From positions 244,548 through 308,547 of the forward strand of contig NZ_AOIO01000040.1 of assembly GCF_000337555.1 (NCBI RefSeq): 64,000 nucleotides of DNA, in the 5' to 3' direction. The stretch's first letter is position 1, and each line of letters starts with the position of its first letter. The notes beneath the pieces are model-generated. The model had not been told where the DNA came from. It did no database searches and saw nothing but the letters and a program-made list of their open reading frames with translations. Below, one piece after another: positions 27,314 through 35,591 of the stretch. This stretch comes from Natrialba asiatica DSM 12278. Lineage in GTDB: Archaea > Halobacteriota > Halobacteria > Halobacteriales > Natrialbaceae. The position numbers and the translations under genes are program-made.

Positions 27314-28459
27314 CTATTCCTCCACGATACGGCAGTCGGTGGCCCCGATGGACACCGTCACCCGGTCCCCGGGGCCTCGTTCGTCCAACCCGCTCCGTCG
27401 GACGACGACGAGTTCGCGACCGGCGTCGGTTTCGACGCGGAACTCGACGCTGCTGCCCAGGTGGCGTTTGAAGGTGATCTCGCCCTCGAAGACGGTTTCG
27501 GGTGCGGGTTGCGTGCCGCCGTCGGCGCTCGGGTTCGTACTCGCGCTGACGGTAGCGTTTGCGGCCGCGTCCGCATCCGATTCGGCCGCCCCAGCGAATC
27601 GAATTCGTTCCGGTCGCACGATGACCGAGACGTCGTCGCCGGTCGAGACGCCGTTCTGAGCCGTCGCCTGCACCGTCACATCGGCACACTCGACGGTCGC
27701 GTAGCCGTCTTCGATCGCCGTTACCGACCCGTCGAAGATGTTCGCCGTTCCGAGGAAGTCCGCGACGAATCGGGAATCGGGGTCGTTGTACACGTCCTCC
27801 GGCGGGCCGACCTGTTCGAATTTCCCGTCGTTCATGACCGCCAGCCGGTCCGACATCGTCAGCGCTTCCTCCTGGTTGTGCGTGACGAAGACGGTCGTAA
27901 TCCCGATCTCCTGTTGGATACGGCGGAGTTCGACCTGCATCTGCTCGCGCAGTTGCTTGTCCAGACTCGCCAGCGGCTCGTCTAACAACAGCGCCTTCGG
28001 CCGCGGTGCGAGCGCCCGTGCCAGGGCGATTCGCTGCTGTTGGCCGCCCGAGAGCTGATCCGGGGTTCGATCGCCGACGCCGGGCAACTCGACGAGTTCG
28101 AGCATCTCCTCGACGCGCGCGTCGATCTCCTCGTCGGTGTACTCGCCCGCCGCTTCCATCCCGTAGGCGATGTTCTCGTGGATGGTCATGTGCGGGAACA
28201 GCGCGAAGTCCTGGAAGACCATCCCCGTGTCGCGCTCGTACGGCGGCGCGTCGGTCACGTTCTCGCCGTCGATCCGAATGCTGCCGTCCGTCGGCGTTTC
28301 GAAGCCCGCAATCGTCCGAAGCGTCGTCGTCTTCCCGCAGCCGGAGGGCCCGACGAGCGTGACGAACTCGCCGCTCTCGATGTCGATGTCGACACCTTTG
28401 ACCGCGAGGACGCCGCCCGGATACCGCTTCGTCACGCCCGCGAGTGAAATTCCACTCAT
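27314..28459 (-). CDS. potA: ABC transporter ATP-binding protein (PotA/FbpC type)
   Basis: 381 residues. Walker A is GPSGCGKT (37-44), the signature motif LSGGQ (136-140) and Walker B ALLLDEP (156-162), followed by a C-terminal TOBE-type regulatory domain. It is the energy subunit of the importer; the fused permease begins the base after its stop. TOBE-domain PotA enzymes serve polyamine uptake in bacteria; substrate assignment here rests on context. Confidence 0.93.
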   Translation of the reverse strand: MSGISLAGVTKRYPGGVLAVKGVDIDIESGEFVTLVGPSGCGKTTTLRTIAGFETPTDGSIRIDGENVTDAPPYERDTGMVFQDFALFPHMTIHENIAYGMEAAGEYTDEEIDARVEEMLELVELPGVGDRTPDQLSGGQQQRIALARALAPRPKALLLDEPLASLDKQLREQMQVELRRIQQEIGITTVFVTHNQEEALTMSDRLAVMNDGKFEQVGPPEDVYNDPDSRFVADFLGTANIFDGSVTAIEDGYATVECADVTVQATAQNGVSTGDDVSVIVRPERIRFAGAAESDADAAANATVSASTNPSADGGTQPAPETVFEGEITFKRHLGSSVEFRVETDAGRELVVVRRSGLDERGPGDRVTVSIGATDCRIVEE

Positions 28460-28465
28460 ACCCGA

Positions 28466-29569
28466 TCAGTTGGTGATGAACTCTTCCCAGCGTTGATTGA
28501 CCCAGTCCTCCTCCTCGACGTAGAGGTCGTAGTTCGGCGTGATCGCTTCGTCGGGACCCGGGCCGGCGATCTGTTCGTAGAGTTCGTCGTCGATTTCGGA
28601 GTGTTCGCGGTCGATCGTCGGACTCGTATAGAGGTTTTCGGCGAGTCGGTCCTGGACCGCGGGCTGGCTCGCGTAGTCGATGAACTGCCGGGCTTCCTCC
28701 GACAGATCGGTGCTTTCGAGGGTGACCCAGAGCCCGGAGTCGAGTACGGATCCCTCTTCGACGAAGTTCGACTGCACCGGCGCGCCGTCGTCTTGCATGA
28801 CGCGCGTGATGTCACTGTAGAGCATCCCGGCTGGGACTTCGCCGTCCCGAAGGCGCTGCTGGAAGTCCGCCTCGTTCTCGTACCACATATTCGCCTGGTC
28901 GGTGACTCCCTGTAGCTCTTGAAACACCTCCTCGACGCCGTCGCGGTCCTGCAGGATCTCGGGGTCGTCGAACCGCAGTTCCGCGGTGATATCGAGCAGG
29001 AACGAGTTCGACGCGTAGCCGAGCAGGCCGAGCGTATTCTCGTACTGGTCGTCCCACAGCGCCTCCCAGCTATCGACCGGCTCCTCGATAACGTCCGTGT
29101 TCTGGACGAGGTTAATGTACCAGGAGAGCGCGCCGACGGCCGGAATGCCGCCGTCGCCCTCCATGACGAGGTCGTCGCTGATGTACTCCAGATTCTCGAA
29201 GTCGTCTTCACTCCAGATGTGCCACAGATTGGAGTTTAGCCCCTTCAGAACGCCGGTCTGTGCCATGATGGCGACGTCGACCGGTGCCTGTCCGGCGCTG
29301 ACGGCGTTTTCGTACTGCGTCAGCGCCTCTTCGGAGGTCGGCTGCGCCTCGGACTCGACCTCGATATCGTGTTCGTCCGAGAAGGCCGGGAACAGTTCTT
29401 CGTCCATCACCTCTTGGAACACGCCGCCGTAGACTGCAACCGTCAGCGCATTCCCGCCACTATCGAGCATCCCTATACAACCGGCAAGCCCACCGAGAGC
29501 CGCGGCGCCTCCCACCGCCGCGCTCGTGCGAAGGAACTCCCGCCGCCCGTTCGTGTTTTGTGCTGGCAT
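28466..29569 (-). CDS. ABC substrate-binding lipoprotein, spermidine/putrescine-type
   Basis: 367 residues with a Tat lipoprotein signal: NGRREFLR (twin Arg 9-10) and lipobox LAGC (Cys31). The mature fold is of the extracellular solute-binding class 1/PotD group: LTVAVYGGVFQEV, QAPVDVAIMAQTG and AVGALSWYINLVQNTD, with an acidic halophilic surface. It is the first gene of the transporter operon (SBP, ATPase, fused permease, nitrilase). A gap of 6 bases separates it from the ATPase. Confidence 0.9.
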   Translation of the reverse strand: MPAQNTNGRREFLRTSAAVGGAAALGGLAGCIGMLDSGGNALTVAVYGGVFQEVMDEELFPAFSDEHDIEVESEAQPTSEEALTQYENAVSAGQAPVDVAIMAQTGVLKGLNSNLWHIWSEDDFENLEYISDDLVMEGDGGIPAVGALSWYINLVQNTDVIEEPVDSWEALWDDQYENTLGLLGYASNSFLLDITAELRFDDPEILQDRDGVEEVFQELQGVTDQANMWYENEADFQQRLRDGEVPAGMLYSDITRVMQDDGAPVQSNFVEEGSVLDSGLWVTLESTDLSEEARQFIDYASQPAVQDRLAENLYTSPTIDREHSEIDDELYEQIAGPGPDEAITPNYDLYVEEEDWVNQRWEEFITN

Positions 29570-29583
29570 ACTATTGCCACCTA

Positions 29584-29626
29584 CCCACAGTATCCTGGCT
29601 ATCCCTACATAAGTGTTCCCACAGTA
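29584..29626. promoter_or_regulatory. repeated CCCACAGTA upstream of the transporter operon
   Basis: CCCACAGTA occurs at 29584-29592 and again at 29618-29626 on the plus strand, 34 bases apart, in the promoter region of the operon read leftward from 29569. Spacing is about three helical turns. A nearby palindrome-like GGTATGACGTACC follows. It is a possible operator; no matching regulator is proven. Confidence 0.3.
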
Positions 29627-29778
29627 CGGTATGACGTACCACCATTCTTTCGCCCGGAGAGGGGTTGAATGAGATTAGCGGGGTTGTGAACTTCCGAACT
29701 ACCAATTCTCGCTTATGCGGGTACTATCTGGCTATTCAGCGATAGTGCGGCGTCGATATCGAGTTCAATTTCGACGAT

Positions 29779-30786
29779 TCACGACCAGTCGTCGAGTTCA
29801 GCTCGCGGCTGAACGCGGGCGAGCGTCGTCCACTCGGTTGCCACCTCGGCTTCCACGCAGCGGGCGATGAGGCATTCGGACGCGCCGACGCAGGTGAGCG
29901 AGGCGAACGCCCAGCCGGGGTCGTCCCACGGAAACGGCCCCGGTTCGCGGGGTCGGCGAGCGTCGATGACGCCCCCCAGGCGATCGCGGGTCGCCGCCGC
30001 GAGTTCGTGCGCCCGGTCGTAGTGAGCGAGCGGGAACTCGCGGTTGTCGGCGACCAGCAGACCGGCCTCGGCCTCGAGTGCGGCCCCGACCGACGTCCGC
30101 CGGGCTTCGATCAGCAACGACACCATGTCGACCGTCGCGCGCTCGTTCCCGATCACGTCGGTAAACCGCCGGATTGCGCCGCCGTGTGCCGTCGGATCGG
30201 GGTCCTCGTAGGGCACCGTCTCCGGATCGGGATGGTACTCGACGACGCCGGTGGTATCGAGGTCGCTGTCGATCCCCTCCGCGAGCAAGACCCCGTCGAT
30301 CGTCACGCTCGAGGGCGTCGCGATCTCGACGTACTCGGTCCCGTTCCGCTCGCTGAACTCGAGGGACGCGACGACGGGTCCGAGCGGCGAGTCGTCGATT
30401 GCGGTTAGAAGGGAGTCAACCCGCGAGCGCGCCGTCGCGGGAACGGTGACGGTGCCGACGACGACGGCACCCTCGTCCGCGAGCGGATCGTAGGTGACGC
30501 GGCTCGTCAGATCGGCGAGTCGCTCGCGAACCTGTTCGACCCGGCCGCTCACGCCGCCGCGTTCGAGTTCGGCGCGGCCGGCCGCGGTCAGTCGCCGTCC
30601 CTTCCCGCCGACCTTCTCGGTCAGGCCGGCTTCGTCGAGGTCGGCGAGCGTGAGCCGAACCGTTCGTTCGGTGAGCGAGTAGCCCCGCTCCCGGAGGTGC
30701 TCGGTGAGGTGGACGCTCCCGATCGGCTCGTGTGCGTCGAGCAGGCGAAGGATGTCGTACGTCCGCCGGTCCGGATCGCTCGTCAT
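29779..30786 (-). CDS. second NrpR/DUF128-type regulator
   Basis: 335 residues, a clear paralogue of the regulator at 23212: DRRTYDILRLLDAHEPIGS, RTVRLTLADLDEAGLTEKV and LTSRVTYDP recur with the same spacing, followed by an NrpR-like sensing domain (TPSSVTIDGVLLAEGID, FTDVIGNERATVDMVSLLIEA, GVIDARRP). It starts 7 bases after the class III aminotransferase stop on the same strand, so it is probably in that operon, and it lies downstream of the ABC operon start by 200 bases. Confidence 0.85.
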   Translation of the reverse strand: MTSDPDRRTYDILRLLDAHEPIGSVHLTEHLRERGYSLTERTVRLTLADLDEAGLTEKVGGKGRRLTAAGRAELERGGVSGRVEQVRERLADLTSRVTYDPLADEGAVVVGTVTVPATARSRVDSLLTAIDDSPLGPVVASLEFSERNGTEYVEIATPSSVTIDGVLLAEGIDSDLDTTGVVEYHPDPETVPYEDPDPTAHGGAIRRFTDVIGNERATVDMVSLLIEARRTSVGAALEAEAGLLVADNREFPLAHYDRAHELAAATRDRLGGVIDARRPREPGPFPWDDPGWAFASLTCVGASECLIARCVEAEVATEWTTLARVQPRAELDDWS

Positions 30787-30792
30787 GCGTGA

Positions 30793-32229
30793 CTACTGCT
30801 GTGCGGCGGATAAATGCGTGGCGAGATCCGCGAAGGCGTCGACGTGGACCTCGATGTCGTCCGCCGTGTGCTGGACGCTGATGGTCCACTGCTGCGAGGC
30901 GTCGTGCGGGTGCGGGATGACGCCGCGATTGAGCATGCCGAACCAGTAGGCCTCGTGGAACTCTTCGTCGACGTGCTCCCAGTCGCGGAACGTCCGAATC
31001 CGTTCGTCGGTAAAGTACACCATGCCCTGCGAACCGGCGGTCACGACGTGGCCCTCGAGACCGGCATCGTCGATCACATCGCGGTAACCCGCGGCGAGTC
31101 GGTCGGCGAGTTCGGCCACGCGATCGTAGGCGTCGTCGGTCAGGATCTCCCGCAGCGTGACTCCGACCGCCCGGAGCGAGAGCGGGTTGCCGTTGTACGT
31201 GCCGTAATGGGCGGCACCGGTCGCGACACCCTCGTTCAGATCCGCTGCGATCTGGGACATGAGTTCGCGCCGGCCGCCGAACGCACCGACCGGGTAGCCG
31301 CCGCCGATCGCCTTGGCGAGCGCGACGAGATCCGGTTGGATGCCGTAGTACTCGGCCCCGCCGCCGGGTGAGAGTTTGACGCCGGTTTTGACCTCGTCGA
31401 AGATCAACACCGCATTGAACTCGTCGGCGAGTTCGCGCAGCCGCTGGAGGAAACAATTTTCCGGTTCGACGACGCCGAGATTGAAACAGGCCGGTTCGAC
31501 GAGGATGCCGGCGACCTCGCCCTCGTGTGCGCGAAGCAGCCGTTCGACGCTGTCGGCGTCGTTGTACTGCCCGAGAAGGATGTTCTCCGGCACCGATTCG
31601 GGGATTCCCTGCGATTCTCTGACCGGCGTCGGGTCGGCTGCCGCCCCGGCGCGGTCGACCGGCGGCATCTTGCTCACGAGCGCCGGATCGTGCGCGCCGT
31701 GGTAGGCGCCTTCCATCCGGATGATCTTCTCGCGGCCGGTCGCCGCCCGCGCCAGCCGCATCGCGTGCATCACCGACTCGGTGCCGCTGTTCGTAAACCG
31801 CACCTGCTCGATCGCCTCCCAGCGGTCGATCAGCGGCTGCGCCGCGAACTCGAGGAGGTCGCTCGGCCGCGTGTAGAGCGTTCCGTCGTCGATTTGCTCT
31901 TTCACGGCCGCGGATAGCTTCTGGTGGGTATGGCCGACGAGTTGGGTGCCGTTGTTCAACGCGAAGTCGAGGTATTCGTTGCCGTCGACATCGATGATGG
32001 ACGTTCCCTCCGCCCGCCGTGCATGGACGGGATACGGCTCGTACGCCCGAAACGTGCTACAGACACCGGCGGGAACGATTTCACGCAGTTCGTCGGCCAT
32101 CGCTTCCGAGCTCGACGTCCGTTTCTGGTACTGGTCGTACGCTCGTGCGAGCAGTTCGTCCGTCGACGTGACGTGTGGCGAGTGGGTATCGGTCATCGAA
32201 TCCCGGAAATACTCTTCCGGTTCTAGCAT
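30793..32229 (-). CDS. class III aminotransferase (glutamate-1-semialdehyde/diamine type)
   Basis: 478 residues from the ATG at 32229 (an alternative ATG at 32196 gives 467). Fold-type I motifs are TNSGTESVMHAMRLARAAT, LIFDEVKTGVK and PLP lysine in LVALAKAIGGG (Lys306). It resembles glutamate-1-semialdehyde aminomutases, but hemL-type function is unlikely here; in this neighbourhood it may act on diamine-derived aldehydes. A TATA-like element (AATATATC, 32247-32254) is close to both starts, which leaves the start undecided. Confidence 0.85.
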   Translation of the reverse strand: MLEPEEYFRDSMTDTHSPHVTSTDELLARAYDQYQKRTSSSEAMADELREIVPAGVCSTFRAYEPYPVHARRAEGTSIIDVDGNEYLDFALNNGTQLVGHTHQKLSAAVKEQIDDGTLYTRPSDLLEFAAQPLIDRWEAIEQVRFTNSGTESVMHAMRLARAATGREKIIRMEGAYHGAHDPALVSKMPPVDRAGAAADPTPVRESQGIPESVPENILLGQYNDADSVERLLRAHEGEVAGILVEPACFNLGVVEPENCFLQRLRELADEFNAVLIFDEVKTGVKLSPGGGAEYYGIQPDLVALAKAIGGGYPVGAFGGRRELMSQIAADLNEGVATGAAHYGTYNGNPLSLRAVGVTLREILTDDAYDRVAELADRLAAGYRDVIDDAGLEGHVVTAGSQGMVYFTDERIRTFRDWEHVDEEFHEAYWFGMLNRGVIPHPHDASQQWTISVQHTADDIEVHVDAFADLATHLSAAQQ

Positions 32230-32336
32230 CTCTTGTAGCGGCAAGCAATATATCTTTCTCTCATTTGGAATTCAATTCGGGGCGTCGGATCGTTCGCGAC
32301 CCGGCTGACGGATCGATTCGCCTTTCCGCAATGCAC

Positions 32337-32345
32337 ACATATACC
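32337..32345 (+). promoter_or_regulatory. TATA element for the deacetylase gene
   Basis: Centred about 29 bases before the ATG at 32370 (CACATATAC). It supports the 32370 start over the upstream in-frame ATG at 32331, which the element overlaps. Confidence 0.45.
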
Positions 32346-32369
32346 ACGACTGAGATTCCTGGGGTCTCT

Positions 32370-33482
32370 ATGGTCTCTGGAACCGCCTTCTGGCACGACA
32401 GTTTCGTCGCGCACGAACCGCCCGCCGGTGAAGGGGAAGCCGAGTGGAGCGGCCGTCTCGCAGTGAAACAACCCCACCCGGACCGGCCCGAGCGCGTACA
32501 GAACGTCAGGCACATCCTCCGCCACGAGTTCGGCGACGAGATCGAGTGGAAATCGGCACCGAGCGCGACGGACGACCAACTCCATCGCGTCCACGAACCG
32601 GCCCACGTCGACTCGATCGAAGCGTTTTGTGCCGGCGGCGGCGGACGCATCACCGGCGGGACCGGCGCGAACGAAGCGACCGCCCGGGCGGCCCGCCACG
32701 CCGCGGGTGCAGCGGCGGCCGCCGCCGAGCACGCCCTCGAACACGGGCTGGAAAACGTGCCCTACGCCTGCGTTCGGCCGAGCGGCCACCACGCCCAGCC
32801 GGCGCAGGTGGACGGGTTCTGCTTCTTCAACAACGCCGCCGTCGCGGTCGAGCAAGTGCTCGCCGACGCGACCGTCGACCGGATCGCCGTGCTCGACTGG
32901 GACGTTCACCACGGCAACGGCACGCAGGAAATCTTCTACGACCGCGCGGACGTTCTGACGATCAGCGTTCACAACGACCACGACTCCTGGAATCCCGATG
33001 CGCACCCCCAGCGCGGCACCGTGGACGAACGCGGCGTCGGCCCGGGCGAAGGATACAACCTGAACGTACCGCTGCCGCCCGGAACCGGCGACCAGGGGTA
33101 CCGGACGACGATGGATCGGCTCGTCACCCCCGTCCTCGAACAGTACGACCCCGACCTGCTCGTCGTCAGCGCGGGCGGCGACCCCGGCGTCGTCGATCCG
33201 CTCGGGCGAAACGTCGTGACGAAAGCCGGCTTCGAATCACTCGGCAGGCGCGCCCGCGAACTCGCGGCGCGCACCGCGGACGGCCGACTCGTCGTCCTGC
33301 AGGAAGGGGGCTACCACCCGAGCCACCTCGGGTACGCCATGCTCGGCACGCTCGAGGGAGCGCTCGACCTCGAGTCAGCAGTCGCCGATCCGTTCCCGTG
33401 GCTCGACGAGGATTTCGACGCGGCGGCCGACAAACTCGCCGAAATCGTCGACTACTACGCCGACTGGTGGGACTTCGAGTGA
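32370..33482 (+). CDS. HDAC/acetylpolyamine amidohydrolase-type deacetylase
   Basis: 370 residues with the complete class II HDAC-fold active site: His140-His141 (RPSGHHAQP), zinc ligands Asp178 and His180 (LDWDVHHGNG), Asp271 (SAGGDPGVVD, where SAGFDAH is usual) and the tyrosine in EGGYHP (Tyr315). Bacterial and archaeal members include acetylpolyamine amidohydrolases and acetoin-type enzymes. It is divergent from the class III aminotransferase, in a polyamine-type region, which supports an acetylpolyamine role. Archaeal histone deacetylation is the main alternative. Confidence 0.88.
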   Translation: MVSGTAFWHDSFVAHEPPAGEGEAEWSGRLAVKQPHPDRPERVQNVRHILRHEFGDEIEWKSAPSATDDQLHRVHEPAHVDSIEAFCAGGGGRITGGTGANEATARAARHAAGAAAAAAEHALEHGLENVPYACVRPSGHHAQPAQVDGFCFFNNAAVAVEQVLADATVDRIAVLDWDVHHGNGTQEIFYDRADVLTISVHNDHDSWNPDAHPQRGTVDERGVGPGEGYNLNVPLPPGTGDQGYRTTMDRLVTPVLEQYDPDLLVVSAGGDPGVVDPLGRNVVTKAGFESLGRRARELAARTADGRLVVLQEGGYHPSHLGYAMLGTLEGALDLESAVADPFPWLDEDFDAAADKLAEIVDYYADWWDFE

Positions 33483-33829
33483 GCGACCCGACGGAGACTA
33501 AAACTGATTTTTCACCTTGCGCTGACTATAATGTGTTTGCCACCGTTGGTCAAAATGCGCCTCGATCACCGGCTCACCGCGGTGGGAATCGGCCGGTGAA
33601 CTCGAGGGCTGTCAGGTAGCATCCCCCCCACATCCCCCCATCCACCATCGCCATGCCCTGATCACCCCCAACCACTCCCCAATCCGATCACCCCCGATCA
33701 TCCTCTCCCTCCCGCTCGCCGCCTCCCCACCGCAGCCGTCTCCGCTGTTCGCCACCCGCTGGCGTCCTCGTCTCTCCTCCACCTTTCGCCGCTTCGACTG
33801 CCCGCTCCCGCGGCAGTCGACTCATGTCT
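33483..33829. other. 347-base intergenic region with a C-rich tract
   Basis: No gene seen. From about 33610 to 33790 the plus strand is unusually rich in C and low in G with repeated runs CCCCC and a repeated GATCACCCCC (33660, 33686). The minus-strand ORF through it (33688-33921) is composed of low-complexity charged residues and is not supported. Confidence 0.5.
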
Positions 33830-34399
33830 TCAGACGACGACCGACTCGACGAGTTCACCGGTCGGCTCGCGGATTTCGCCGGTGAGAGTGGGACCGTCCG
33901 TGTCGCTATCACTGTCGCCATCAGCCGTTTCGAGAACGGCGTATCCCGGCCGATGCCCGCGTGGCTGGGCGTAGCTACCGGGATTCAACAGGAGACAATC
34001 GTCCGTCCGGACGGCCGTCGGGCGGTGGGTGTGTCCCGAGACGACGACGTCGGCGTCCCGCGAGCGGCCGAACATCGCCAGTCCCGTCTCGCCGCCGTCG
34101 CGGCGGTGCGTAACCGCGAAGCGAACGCCGCCCGCCTCGACGACGCGGGCCGCCGGCAACCGGTCGCGAACCGCCGCGCTGTCCGCGTTGCCGTGGACTG
34201 CAAACAGGGCCGCACACTCGTCTTGCAACGCCTCGAACGCCGCTGAACTCGTGAAATCGCCCGCGTGAATTACGACGTCCGCGTTTCGGACTGCACGCAG
34301 CACGTCTCCGTCGAGTTCGTGTCCGTCGGCGCTGTGGGTGTCCGAGAGAACGGTGATCGTCGTCGCCGATGATTCGGTGTCGGTGTCGGTGTCGGTCAT
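33830..34399 (-). CDS. YfcE-type metallophosphoesterase
   Basis: 189 residues from the ATG at 34399. The calcineurin-fold metal sites are present: TVLSDTHS (Asp20, His22), HAGDFT, VHGNADS and SGHTHRP. YfcE-like enzymes are cytosolic phosphodiesterases on artificial or small substrates. An alternative start at 34429 would add 10 residues. The N-terminal TDTDTDTES run is typical haloacidic. Confidence 0.9.
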   Translation of the reverse strand: MTDTDTDTESSATTITVLSDTHSADGHELDGDVLRAVRNADVVIHAGDFTSSAAFEALQDECAALFAVHGNADSAAVRDRLPAARVVEAGGVRFAVTHRRDGGETGLAMFGRSRDADVVVSGHTHRPTAVRTDDCLLLNPGSYAQPRGHRPGYAVLETADGDSDSDTDGPTLTGEIREPTGELVESVVV

Positions 34400-34560
34400 G
34401 GCTCCGTCTACGAACGCCGTCCGTGGCATGGGTTTCGGTGTGGTGGTGATAGTGCTACTGTCGGTTTCGTCGGTTCCGCATCGAGGATGGACTCTCAGCA
34501 GCCGCGACCCTGCTCGTGTCCGGCATACCTCTTTGGGAACCTGTCTCGATAGTGAACCTG

Positions 34561-35523
34561 ATGGCTACCAGTACCGCCGTCGTCCTCGCTGCGCTGTTTG
34601 CAAACGCCGCGATCGCGGTCCTCAAATTCGGCGGCTTCGTGCTCACCGGAAGCCCCGCGATGCTATCGGAGACCTATCACTCGATCTCGGATACGGGCAA
34701 CCAGGTCTTCCTGCTGATCGGCATCCGCTACGGCGCCCAGGAGCCCACGCGATCGCACCCGTTCGGCCACGGCAAGGCCCAGTTCTTCTACAGCTTCCTC
34801 GTGAGCGTCATGCTGTTCGGCATCGCCGGCTGGGAGAGCGCGACACACGGTTACAGCGCACTGCAAGCCGGCGAGGTCCACCGGGCGAACGAGTCGGTGA
34901 CGCTGCTCGGCGCGACGTTCGACCCGATCTACGTCAACTACGCGGTGTTGCTCGGGGCGATCGCCTTCGAATCCTACGCGTTCTGGAAGGCCTACCAGGG
35001 ACTCACCGCCCAGATGGAGGAATACGGCTGGGAGTCGTTTCGCGAGGCGTTCCGAAAGACCAGCGACGTGACGACGCTGACCGCACTCACCGAGGACACC
35101 ATCGCGCTCGTCGGTGCCGGTATCGCCCTCCTCGGCATCTACCTCTCTCGAACGTACGAAAACCCGATCTACGACGCCGGCGCTGCGCTCGTTATCGGCA
35201 TCCTGCTCATGGGTTTCGCCGTCGCCCTGGCCTGGCAGAACAAGCGCCTCCTGCTCGGCGAGAGCTTACCCGCCCCCGCCGAAAACGAACTCCGCGCCAT
35301 CGTCGCCGGCTGGGACGGCGTCACCGAACTCGTCGACTTTCGCACCGTCTACTTCGGTGCCGAAGAGTTACTCGTCACCGCTGATGTCGCGTTCGAATCC
35401 GAACTCGATGCGGCGACGATCGACGAGCGGATCACCGCCATCGAACGGGCGCTGAAGGAACACGACGATCAGATCCAACGCATCTACATCGAACCCGAAA
35501 CGTCGCAGTCCGACCGCCTCTGA
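34561..35523 (+). CDS. cation diffusion facilitator (CDF) metal efflux protein
   Basis: 320 residues. It has six hydrophobic segments and the CDF metal-site sequence SETYHSISDTGNQ (His40, Asp44), plus a C-terminal cytoplasmic domain (AENELRAIVAGWDGVTELVDF). Members export zinc, manganese or iron by proton antiport. His40-Asp44 points to a zinc/manganese-like site, though substrate is not fixed. The start at 34561 is taken over the in-frame 34516 because residues before it are not hydrophobic. Confidence 0.9.
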   Translation: MATSTAVVLAALFANAAIAVLKFGGFVLTGSPAMLSETYHSISDTGNQVFLLIGIRYGAQEPTRSHPFGHGKAQFFYSFLVSVMLFGIAGWESATHGYSALQAGEVHRANESVTLLGATFDPIYVNYAVLLGAIAFESYAFWKAYQGLTAQMEEYGWESFREAFRKTSDVTTLTALTEDTIALVGAGIALLGIYLSRTYENPIYDAGAALVIGILLMGFAVALAWQNKRLLLGESLPAPAENELRAIVAGWDGVTELVDFRTVYFGAEELLVTADVAFESELDAATIDERITAIERALKEHDDQIQRIYIEPETSQSDRL

Positions 35524-35591
35524 GCGCGTCGTGACCGCAGGCGCTGACCCGAGACGAACCCTTTTATCGGAGGGGGAACCAATCACCTATC

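Noticed and set aside
25938..27689. 583-residue Arg-rich frame over the permease
   Set aside because: Very basic composition, typical of a frame-shifted reading of an acidic protein gene.
33688..33921. 77-residue minus-strand frame through the C-rich tract
   Set aside because: Low-complexity Arg/Gly/Glu; produced by the C-rich tract itself.
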